Made by a program: the position numbers and the translations under genes. Of a stretch of DNA of 64,000 bases, positions 46,281-53,349 are shown piece by piece. The notes beneath the pieces are model-generated. The model was not told where the DNA came from. It did no database searches and saw only the letters and a program-made list of their open reading frames with translations. Within the stretch, counting starts at the first letter, position 1; each line of letters opens with the position of its first letter. Location: positions 1-64,000 of the forward strand of contig NZ_LIXJ01000021.1 of assembly GCF_001905795.1 (NCBI RefSeq), given 5' to 3'. Origin of the DNA: Streptomyces sp. CB01580 (lineage in GTDB: Bacteria; Actinomycetota; Actinomycetes; Streptomycetales; Streptomycetaceae).

Positions 46281-46886
46281 ATGACCACCACCCTCGACAG
46301 AACAGCGAGCCGCGCCCCCTCCCCAGGACTTCCGGCACGCTTGTCGCTCACCCCGAGGACCGCGCTGGCCGGTCGGCTCGATGGCGCCTGGTGGCCCCGT
46401 TCGCGCGACCTGGCAGCCGAGCTGCCGCCGCTGGCCGACGCCCTCGAAGGGCGCTGGGGACGCATCACTCGCGTCCTGGTGAATCCCGACCACTGGCCCG
46501 TCGTCCCGCACAAGGTCGCCGACACCGACCACGTCCTGCACGTGGGCTGGTTCACCGAGCAGGATCCCGACAAGATCATCCTGCTGTCCTACACGACCGG
46601 CCGCTGCGACCTGCTCGTGATTCCCCCCGAAACCGAACCCGCCTCCGCAGCCCGGCTGATGACCGCCGCCGCCCTGCCCGGAAGCATCCTCACCGCGGGC
46701 GGGCTCATGTCCGACGAAGCCGCGACCGGCCGCCGTATGCAGGAGGCACGGAGCAGCGAAGACGCCTGGGAGAGCGAGGGCGGGGCCACCCCGGCGCCCC
46801 AGCCGCACCCGGCGGCGCACTCGGTCGTCGGCGCGCGGATGATCCCCCTGCCGGGGTACATGCGGGTGACGACATGGAGGCCATGA
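46281..46886 (+). CDS. DUF5994 family protein (copy 2)
   Basis: 201 aa. The signature 'AGRLDGAWWPRSRDLAAELP' is near residue 30, then 'RWGRITRVLVNPDHWP' and 'CDLLVIPPETEPASAARLMT'. The final 50 residues are variable. Cytoplasmic, unknown role. The next small membrane gene starts inside its last codons. Confidence 0.82.
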   Translation: MTTTLDRTASRAPSPGLPARLSLTPRTALAGRLDGAWWPRSRDLAAELPPLADALEGRWGRITRVLVNPDHWPVVPHKVADTDHVLHVGWFTEQDPDKIILLSYTTGRCDLLVIPPETEPASAARLMTAAALPGSILTAGGLMSDEAATGRRMQEARSSEDAWESEGGATPAPQPHPAAHSVVGARMIPLPGYMRVTTWRP

Positions 46887-47083
46887 TCACCTTCGTGGCA
46901 GGCGCGCTTCTGATCGCGCTCGGCATACGTCTGATCCATCGGCTGAACGCCCGGCACGACGCACGCACAGCGGCACACCGCTTCAACGCTCCCTGCCCCT
47001 CCCTGAGCCGTCCCCCCGGCCACAGACACCCCAGGTCGCCCGAACGAATCTCCGGTCGTCGGCGTGCGGGTACCTGGCCCTGA
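46874..47083 (+). CDS. Small membrane protein
   Basis: 69 aa from ATG at 46874 or 66 from 46883, overlapping the DUF5994 stop. One TM helix ('MITFVAGALLIALGIRLIHR') is followed by a basic, proline-rich tail. No family named. The overlap suggests translational coupling. Confidence 0.5.
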   Translation: MEAMITFVAGALLIALGIRLIHRLNARHDARTAAHRFNAPCPSLSRPPGHRHPRSPERISGRRRAGTWP

Positions 47084-47185
47084 CCTCAAAACCACTCCTC
47101 CGACCGAAGGCCGCGGGTGGGCACTCGACACCAGGAACAGCCCACTCGTCGGCCTCTCGCTTCGTCCCGAAGGGAACACGCTCTC

Positions 47186-47452
47186 TTGCACCCCGCCGAG
47201 AACGAGCCTCTGCCGCAGGCCGGGCACGCCGAGATCCGTATCGTCTCCGCCACCCCCGAGGCCGCCCGCGCGGTCGCCGAAGTGATCCGCCGGTGCTTTG
47301 CCGGGGCGGAGCAGCGCAGCTACCCGACGCCGGGCGGCGGCACGCGGCTCCACCTCACCGTCGACACCGAGACCGCCGCCGGACCCGCCCGCTCCTGGCT
47401 CGCCACCAGCAGACCACCCACCGGCACCGGCACCCACGCCGAGGAACCCTGA
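47186..47452 (+). CDS. Hypothetical protein
   Basis: 88 aa from a TTG at 47186 (a GTG at 47117 gives 111 aa with an unlikely N-terminus). 'EIRIVSATPEAARAVAEVIR' and 'GGGTRLHLTVDTETAA' suggest an alpha/beta fold with a C-terminal disordered tail. Seen in similar short genes near DUF5994 loci; function unknown. Confidence 0.55.
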   Translation: MHPAENEPLPQAGHAEIRIVSATPEAARAVAEVIRRCFAGAEQRSYPTPGGGTRLHLTVDTETAAGPARSWLATSRPPTGTGTHAEEP

Positions 47453-47494
47453 CCGGTCACGAACGACACCACACGACGACAGGACCACGCGGCC

Positions 47495-47767
47495 ATGGCG
47501 ACACTCCACGAGCGGCAGCGGTACCGCCGACAGATCCTCCAGGCCCTCTACGCAGCCGCCGAAGGCAACCGCCTGCTCGGCGTCACCGGAGCCGCGCTCG
47601 AGCACGATCTCCGCATCCCGGAGCAGGACCTTGCTGCCGCCTGCGGCTACCTCGCGGGCGAGGGACTGGTCACCGTCGACTGGGAGCCGGGAAACACACC
47701 CGCGATGGTCTCGCTCACCCACCAAGGCATCCGCCTCATGGAGGCGGAGGAGGAAGAGCGCGGCTGA
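47495..47767 (+). CDS. Winged-helix hypothetical protein
   Basis: 90 aa from ATG at 47495. 'RQILQALYAAAEGNRLLGVT', 'DLAAACGYLAGEGLVTVDWE' and 'VSLTHQGIRLMEAEE' describe a compact winged helix, so DNA binding is probable. It lies 42 bp after the preceding gene on the same strand. Confidence 0.7.
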   Translation: MATLHERQRYRRQILQALYAAAEGNRLLGVTGAALEHDLRIPEQDLAAACGYLAGEGLVTVDWEPGNTPAMVSLTHQGIRLMEAEEEERG

Positions 47768-48009
47768 GCCCGTTCGCTCCGGATCCGGTGGGCTCGAAAG
47801 GCTCGGGGAAGGAGGGCGTGGTCACCTGCGGCCAGCGCCCCCGCGGGGTGGTGGCCATGTGGCGTGACCTGCCGCCGAGGAGCATCCTGGAGGCCACATC
47901 TCTGGTGCGGCCCGCTCCGGTATCCGGTCGCTGCGCGCCCTCGGTACCCGCACCCGCCCCGTACCGCAGCACCGGACGAGGTCCTCGCCGCCCGGTTGGA
48001 GGCAACGGG

Positions 48010-49209
48010 ATGACCGTCGGACGGCTCGGGGAACCCGATCGCTCGGGGAGCTTCGGGGAGGGACTCCTGGGTGCGATCCTGGACCGGGCGCACGAGCTGC
48101 CGCCCCACCGGATCGGGCTGGTCGTCGCCGAGACAGTGAGCCGGTTGGGGGGCCGGGACCCGCAAATCCTCCTCCAGGACTACGGGCAACAGAAGCTGGT
48201 GCCCCTGCCCGCCGAAGGGCTGACGGGCGGCGAGCCACTGCCCATCGGCGACTCGGAGGCCGGCAGGTGTCTTCTCACATCGCGCCTGGTCGAACTGCCG
48301 CTGGCCGACGGGGTACGCGTCCACGTATCACTGCTCGACGGCGGCGACCAGGCCGGCGTCCTGACCGTCACCCTGGACGCGGTCGACGACGACAACCGCC
48401 GCATCCTGCGCAGGATCGCGGGCCTGGTCGCCGGACTGCTGCAGACCAAGAACGGCTACACCGACCTCTTCTTCCGCACCCGCCGCAGCGAACCGATGAG
48501 CGTCGCCGCGGAGATCCAGTGGTCGCTCCTGCCGCCGCTGACCATGACCATGCCGCGCGTCGCCGTCGCCGGAGTTCTCGAACCCGCCTACGACGTAGCG
48601 GGCGACAGCTTCGACTACGCCCTGAACGACGACACCCTCCACCTCGCCATGATCGACGCCATGGGCCACGGCCTGGACGCGGCCACCATGGCCACCGTCG
48701 CCATCGGCGCCTATCGGCACGCCCGCCGCATCAGTATCGAGCTGTCCGAGATCTACCTCTTCATGGACCGTGCCGTGGCCGAGCAGTTCGCCCCCGACCA
48801 CTTCGTCACCGCGCAGATGCTGCGGCTGGACACGAACACCGGCCGCCTCCAGTGGGTCAACGCCGGCCACCCCGCCCCCATGCTGATCCGCGGACACCGC
48901 GTCGTGCACCGTCTGGACAGCCCCACAACCCTCCCCGTCGGCTTCGGAGGGGCACAGCCGCAGATCAGCGACCTGACACTCGAACCCGGTGACCGCATCC
49001 TCTGCTTCACCGACGGCCTGATCGAGGAACACGCGAGCGGACAGGAGCAGTTCGGCGAGGACCAGTTGATCGACTGGGTCCATCGACTGGACCAGGCCGA
49101 TCGAGCAGTACGAACCGTGGCACGCGACCTGTCCCACACGCTCAAACGGGCCCGCGGCGAGACCACCACCGACGACGCCACGCTCGTCCTGGTCGAGTGG
49201 CGTGGCTGA
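48010..49209 (+). CDS. SpoIIE-type PP2C serine phosphatase
   Basis: 399 aa from ATG at 48010, seven bases after 'ggagg'; the longer frame upstream crosses another gene. Residues 1-150 resemble a degenerate GAF-like sensor. The phosphatase domain has 'VAAEIQWSLLPPL', the metal-binding 'YDVAGDSFDYAL' and 'IDAMGHGLDAATMA', and 'FTDGLIEEHASG'. Such proteins dephosphorylate anti-sigma-factor antagonists and so steer stress sigma factors. It closes the first tRNA-flanked islet. Confidence 0.9.
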   Translation: MTVGRLGEPDRSGSFGEGLLGAILDRAHELPPHRIGLVVAETVSRLGGRDPQILLQDYGQQKLVPLPAEGLTGGEPLPIGDSEAGRCLLTSRLVELPLADGVRVHVSLLDGGDQAGVLTVTLDAVDDDNRRILRRIAGLVAGLLQTKNGYTDLFFRTRRSEPMSVAAEIQWSLLPPLTMTMPRVAVAGVLEPAYDVAGDSFDYALNDDTLHLAMIDAMGHGLDAATMATVAIGAYRHARRISIELSEIYLFMDRAVAEQFAPDHFVTAQMLRLDTNTGRLQWVNAGHPAPMLIRGHRVVHRLDSPTTLPVGFGGAQPQISDLTLEPGDRILCFTDGLIEEHASGQEQFGEDQLIDWVHRLDQADRAVRTVARDLSHTLKRARGETTTDDATLVLVEWRG

Positions 49210-49265
49210 TCCGCCGTCGTGCCACAACGTGCCAGTAGAGGCGGTGAACAGCGGTCAACAGAGGT

Positions 49266-49299
49266 CCTCCGGCATCCCCGAACGCCGGGATGCCGGAGG
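49266..49299 (+). terminator. Terminator after the phosphatase gene
   Basis: CCTCCGGCATCCC and its perfect complement with an 8-base loop, 57 bp after the stop. Confidence 0.75.
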
Positions 49300-49347
49300 G
49301 CGATTCCGCAGTTCAGGGGGTACTCACGGACCCAAGTGCCGGGTGAC

Positions 49348-49391
49348 TCCCAAGCTCAGAGCGCGAGTTCGATTCTCGTCACCCGCTCTTT
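49348..49391 (+). repeat. att-type direct repeat B (tRNA-Gly 3' part)
   Basis: Identical over 44 bases to 44751-44794, but without the 5' half of the tRNA, so it is not a functional gene. Followed by its own hairpin. It marks the junction between two adjoining islets. Confidence 0.85.
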
Positions 49392-49400
49392 CTCTTTGAT

Positions 49401-49429
49401 AAAGGTCCCGGTCGGAGACCGGGGCCTTT
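49401..49429 (+). terminator. Hairpin after repeat B
   Basis: AAAGGTCCCGGTC pairs with GACCGGGGCCTTT (one G-T pair), 3-base loop, then TTTT. It parallels the tRNA terminator at 44795 but differs in sequence. Confidence 0.75.
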
Positions 49430-49523
49430 TCTGTGATCAACCATCGATCGGCCATGACTGTCTGTGGCCTACGCGCCCCGAGCCGGGCGGCTTGCCGAGG
49501 ACCTCTTCCTCGATAGTCGACGC

Positions 49524-49871
49524 ATGGCATCGCAGCCCAGTCTTTCCCATCTTCGCCGTGCCAAGTTCGCCCGGCGCCTGCCCGAGGCGCTCTCTGAGCT
49601 TGCCGGCCCCGAGCACGGCGCAGCGAGCCTGCCGCTTCAGCTGGCGTGGTCGGGACTGACCACGTTCGACCTCGACCAGCCCCGGCTGCGGATGAGCTAC
49701 TACCGCATCGTTCTGGCCGAGGGCCAGCACGACGACCTGATCCGGTATCTCAACCACGACCTGCTCCTCGGTCTGTGGCCCACGCTGCGCACACTGGTCA
49801 GCCGTGATGTCCGTGCGGTCTGGGAGAGCTCCTTCGGCGAGCTGGCTCACAGCGCTCAGGCCGCTGCGTGA
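49524..49871 (+). CDS. Probable partner (antitoxin-like) of the AbiEii-type protein
   Basis: 115 aa from ATG at 49524 ('MASQPSLSHLRRAKF'); 20 more residues are possible from 49464. The protein is helical, with 'YYRIVLAEGQHDDLIRYLNH' and 'LLLGLWPTLRTLVSRDV'. The next gene starts in a GTGA overlap with its stop, the arrangement of toxin-antitoxin pairs in which the antitoxin comes first. I do not recognise an HTH as in AbiEi, so the antitoxin role is inferred from position only. Confidence 0.6.
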   Translation: MASQPSLSHLRRAKFARRLPEALSELAGPEHGAASLPLQLAWSGLTTFDLDQPRLRMSYYRIVLAEGQHDDLIRYLNHDLLLGLWPTLRTLVSRDVRAVWESSFGELAHSAQAAA

Positions 49872-50539
49872 ACCTCACGGACCTGCATCGCCGCCTGCTG
49901 GCAGACGTGCTCGCCGTGGGCGGTGCTTACCCTCTGGCGCTCACCGGTGGCTACGCGGTCCAGGCGCACGGGCTGGTCAACCAAATCAACCAGGACCTCG
50001 GTGTCGCGACCGAGAACCCGCACCGCATGGAGGACATCGCTACTACCGTGCGCACCGGCTTGGAGCAGCGCGGATGGTGCGTAAGGGCTCTGGAGACAGA
50101 CCCGTTGTCCGCGCGTCTGGTCATCACGGATCCCAACAACCGTGAGGAATGCGAGGTCGACATCCTCAAGGAAGCACTCTGGAGGCCACCCGTGCACACC
50201 GAGCACGGCTTGGTGCTGTCCCTCGAAGATGTCGTCGGAACCAAGGTTCGCGCGCTCGCCGACCACGGACTCGCCAGGGACCTGATCGACGTACAGGCCA
50301 CGGCGAACCGCTGGAGCCGCGTCGAACTCGAAGAGCTCGGCCGGCGCCATGCCCGCGACTCCTTCGACCTCAGCGAGCTTCAAGCGCGGCTGAGCGGAGC
50401 CGACTGGATCGACGACACGGAATTCGCCGCCTACGGACTCGACGAGCAAGCAGTCACCGAGCTGCGGCAGTGGGCGCAGACGTGGGCCGACGACATCGGG
50501 GAACGACTTCAGGAGCTTGAGGCACCGCACGACGACTGA
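49868..50539 (+). CDS. AbiEii/AbiGii-type nucleotidyltransferase with altered active site
   Basis: 223 aa from a GTG at 49868. 'YPLALTGGYAVQAHGL' is the GG motif of the nucleotidyltransferase fold and 'GLVLSLEDVVGTKVRALADH' with 'ARDLIDVQAT' are the later AbiEii blocks. The catalytic stretch usually reads R-x-S/T-x-D-h-D; here it is 'NQINQDLGVAT', so the arginine and the second metal-binding aspartate are lost. The protein may be inactive as a toxin or changed in specificity. It lies in the second islet between repeats B and C. Confidence 0.78.
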   Translation: MNLTDLHRRLLADVLAVGGAYPLALTGGYAVQAHGLVNQINQDLGVATENPHRMEDIATTVRTGLEQRGWCVRALETDPLSARLVITDPNNREECEVDILKEALWRPPVHTEHGLVLSLEDVVGTKVRALADHGLARDLIDVQATANRWSRVELEELGRRHARDSFDLSELQARLSGADWIDDTEFAAYGLDEQAVTELRQWAQTWADDIGERLQELEAPHDD

Positions 50540-51097
50540 CGGACACTCCGGCCAGGTGGACACCGCCGCCTCGGGGTAGAGGAAACACCCACCCCGGTCA
50601 TATCTCATTCGCGTGGAACGTGGAAACCCCGTTGGGGTCCAGGTCTTCATGGCCCGGTCGGCCGACCGTGAGGAAGGCTCAACTCCCCAGTGGTAACAGG
50701 ATGGCCCGAGAAGCCAATGCCGGAAGCCGAAAAGGAAACGGGAACTCGGGGCACGATGACCGGCCTCTCCGCTGGTCGCCCCGCACAACCGTCCGGATAC
50801 GGGTGTGCTGCCCGGACTCGAAATGGTGCTGACGTGGGCCAGGTGAGCCTGTGTGGACTCACTGGACAAGGACGACGGAACCGAGGGGCAAGTTGGACAC
50901 CATGACGGACATGGTCGGAGCGGTCGTGACCGCTCCGACCGTCGCGACGGTGAACGGAGGTCTCCGAGGGGACCACCCGCTGACACGGGCTTCCCTGTTG
51001 GTCCACAGCCGCAGCAGGGGCGGAAGTCGTGCCACAAACCTACGATGGCTTCGAGAAGGCACCATCAAGTCGAACCGGCGCTCCAGAGGAGACCGCG
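50540..51097. other. Gene-free stretch with a 28-bp perfect palindrome
   Basis: 558 bases with no supported gene; reading frames here have irregular codon use. GGTCGGAGCGGTC-GT-GACCGCTCCGACC at 50913-50940 is a perfect palindrome and could be a terminator or operator. The ribosome site 'gaggag' of the next gene is at the end. Confidence 0.5.
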
Positions 51098-51394
51098 ATG
51101 GTGGAGCACTTTGTCTGGGTGACGACACGCCGCATCAAGCCGGGCGCGTTGGAGGAGTTCGAGAGAGCCTGGCGCCCGGACCCGTACCCGCAGGCGCTGC
51201 GCCGCGCCTACGCGTACTGGTCCGAGGACGGGCAAGAGATCACCGGGGTGTCGTTCTGGGACACCAAGGAAGCGTGCGACTCCTGGCGGGCCTCCGCGGC
51301 GGAGACGCAGCGGCGTGAGGCCATGGCCCCTTACGTCGTCGAGGAGCGGGAAGGCTTCTACCGCGGCCGCGAACTCGGAGTCGGGCACGCCTGA
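51098..51394 (+). CDS. Hypothetical protein, possible ABM-type dimeric barrel
   Basis: 98 aa from ATG at 51098, seven bases after 'gaggag'. 'FVWVTTRRIKPGALEEFERA' and 'YAYWSEDGQEITGVSFWDTK' followed by 'SWRASAAETQRREAMAPYVV' match the ferredoxin-like dimeric barrel of antibiotic-biosynthesis monooxygenase-type proteins, although catalytic residues are not evident. Lies in the second islet. Confidence 0.7.
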   Translation: MVEHFVWVTTRRIKPGALEEFERAWRPDPYPQALRRAYAYWSEDGQEITGVSFWDTKEACDSWRASAAETQRREAMAPYVVEEREGFYRGRELGVGHA

Positions 51395-51532
51395 AGCCGC
51401 CGCGGTCCTTCTGCCCGCGCCCCGGAACGCCGAGGACGGGCAGCACCGGCCGCGGACACCGACACTCCCGGCCCCCGGGGGCGATACTGGAGTCATGGCC
51501 CATAAACGGTGAACCGAGTTTTGAGGTGGCCG

Positions 51533-51964
51533 ATGAGCACTCTCGAAGAACAGATCGACGTTGCTGTTCCGATCGCTGTGGCCTGGGAACACCTTCACGA
51601 GGTGGAGACCTATCCGCGATTCGTCGAAGGAGTACGCGAGGCTCGTTCGGAGGACGGGCACCGGGCGCGCCTGGACGTCGACGCGGGCGGCCGGGCTCAG
51701 GAGTTCGAAGCCGAGATCACCGACCGCGGCAAGGAACACATGCTGGAGTGGCAGACCACGAGCGGTCCGGACCTGGCGGGAACCTTCTCGCTGCTGCCCA
51801 TCGACCGGGAGCACACCCGGGTCCAGGCCCGGATCGAGTACGACCCGGGCACCGTCAGGGAGGCGTTCGGCGGTCCGAAGGGATTCGCCCAGGCGACCGC
51901 GATCGAACGGCTTGTACGTGACGACCTCGAGCACTTCAAGGAGTTGGTGGAACGGGAACGGTGA
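51533..51964 (+). CDS. SRPBCC (START-like) family protein
   Basis: 143 aa from ATG at 51533 ('MSTLEEQIDVAVPIAVAW'), five bases after 'gaggtg'. The family pattern is clear: 'VPIAVAWEHLHEVETYPRF' at the N-terminus, a central beta sheet including 'HMLEWQTTSGPDLAG', and the long C-terminal helix 'AIERLVRDDLEHFKELVERE'. A ligand-binding cavity is expected; the ligand is unknown. It ends 200 bp before repeat C. Confidence 0.82.
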   Translation: MSTLEEQIDVAVPIAVAWEHLHEVETYPRFVEGVREARSEDGHRARLDVDAGGRAQEFEAEITDRGKEHMLEWQTTSGPDLAGTFSLLPIDREHTRVQARIEYDPGTVREAFGGPKGFAQATAIERLVRDDLEHFKELVERER

Positions 51965-52164
51965 GACGCCCCCACCGTTCGGGGCCGGCCTCACGCTTCG
52001 CGACGGCGTATGACGGCAGTGCGGTCCAGGGCCGTCGTGCCCCGTCCGTGCCCTTCAGCACGGCAAACAGCGGTCAGCAACGGTGCCGCGTGTGCCCCCG
52101 CACGGGACGCCCAGTCGGCGTCTGACCTGGTCAGCCCCATGCCAGCCTCGCAGGCGGCGTTGAT

Positions 52165-52208
52165 TCCCAAGCTCGGAGCGCGAGTTCGATTCTCGTCACC
52201 CGCCCTTC
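52165..52208 (+). repeat. att-type direct repeat C (tRNA-Gly 3' part, diverged)
   Basis: 41 of 44 bases match the tRNA-Gly 3' segment; changes are in the anticodon stem and at the CTTT end. The 5' tRNA half is absent. It is the right boundary of the second islet. About 100 bp upstream, AACAGCGGTCAGCAACGG resembles a sequence before repeat B. Confidence 0.82.
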
Positions 52209-52213
52209 GGATG

Positions 52214-52240
52214 AAGCCCCAGGTCAGGGACCTGGGGCTT
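52214..52240 (+). terminator. Hairpin after repeat C
   Basis: AAGCCCCAGGTC and its perfect complement with a 3-base loop. Third member of the repeat-plus-hairpin series. Confidence 0.75.
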
Positions 52241-52471
52241 AGCTATTGTCTAGACCTCTCAGGATTCTCGGCCGGTGCAGCCGGTACCCTTGCCGCGCCT
52301 CGCGGTGCGGATGACGAACGAGGTGACCGACAGGCTCGGTTGCGACGACGAGCCGTCGGCCGCGTCGCAGGCGGTGCCACGGGACCGGGCCGACGCCTCG
52401 TGGGGCTGACCAGCTCGCGCGGTGACTCAAGCAGGAATCCGGGGCCTTGCGCGTCCTTCGCGCCGCCGCCG

Positions 52472-53140
52472 TCACCGGACAGCCGGACCGGTGGCCAGCC
52501 GGGCCGTCACCGCGGTCAGCCAGAGGAGGCCGGTCCCCGCACCGGCGGTGAACGCCACAACGGCGACCGAGGAGGCGCCGAATCCGGCGAGGACTGCCAC
52601 CGGAACCAGACGCGAGGCGACGGCCCAGCCACGGTGGCCCCGGGCCGCGAGCGGACGGGCCAGGACGACGAACGCGCAGCACAGCGCGAGGTAGCCGAGC
52701 ATCCCCGCCAGCATGTGGACGGCGCCGTGCGCGCTCATCGCGGCGGTGTCGGGGGCACCGGCTGGGAAGCCCGCACCGGCATCGGCCGAGAAGAGTGCGG
52801 CGGCCCAGAACGAGGCGCCGAACACACCGACGAGGACCGGACCCCAGGCGCCGCCCGTGCCACCGCGCAGCGTCCGGCGCAGCCCGACCGCCCCGACGAT
52901 CAGCAACGCGCCGGTCAGCAGGAAGTTCACCGTCTGGATCCAGCCCGCCTCGCCGAGGGCGAGCTGACTGATCGCGTTGCGCGTGAAGTCGAATCCGTCC
53001 CGCACGAGCCCCTGGACGATCCCGGCGGCGAGGAACAGCGGGCCCGCCGCCACCCCTCCGACCAGGGCAAGTCGTGCCATCGGCCGCGACGCCGGAGCGG
53101 CGACGTGGGCGGCGTGGGGTGCATCGAGTGTGTGAGCCAT
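52472..53140 (-). CDS. DUF998 membrane protein
   Basis: 222 aa from ATG at 53140. Six TM helices; 'FDFTRNAISQLALGEAGWIQ' after the first helix is the DUF998 signature, and 'AHGAVHMLAGMLGYLALCCA' the conserved central helix with histidines. Function unknown; cytoplasmic membrane. Just outside the second islet. Confidence 0.85.
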   Translation of the reverse strand: MAHTLDAPHAAHVAAPASRPMARLALVGGVAAGPLFLAAGIVQGLVRDGFDFTRNAISQLALGEAGWIQTVNFLLTGALLIVGAVGLRRTLRGGTGGAWGPVLVGVFGASFWAAALFSADAGAGFPAGAPDTAAMSAHGAVHMLAGMLGYLALCCAFVVLARPLAARGHRGWAVASRLVPVAVLAGFGASSVAVVAFTAGAGTGLLWLTAVTARLATGPAVR

Positions 53141-53276
53141 GGGGGGACCTTCCTCGCGTCGCCGGTGTCGCTCATATGACCGACGTCGGGAGGAGAACTC
53201 ATCGCTCCTTCACGAATCAGTGGGAACGGAAACCGGTCGACCGGTGGGCCTTCGCCTCTGACCGGCAGGTACTGGA

Positions 53277-53305
53277 AGGGCCCGGAAGCGTTGCTTCCGG
53301 GCCCT
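53277..53305 (-). terminator. Terminator after the fibronectin-III gene
   Basis: AGGGCCCGGAAGC with perfect complement and a 3-base loop, 45 bp beyond the stop on the minus strand. Confidence 0.8.
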
Positions 53306-53349
53306 CCGTACGGGGCCGTCTCCTTCAGGGAAGAGGCCGCGGAAGTGGC

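Noticed and set aside
50620..50900. Possible tRNA-like or small RNA sequence ('cccggactcgaaat' region)
   Set aside because: No complete cloverleaf or acceptor pairing could be drawn.
49348..52208. Repeats B and C as additional tRNA genes
   Set aside because: Only the anticodon loop to acceptor end is present; D-arm and 5' acceptor strand are missing.
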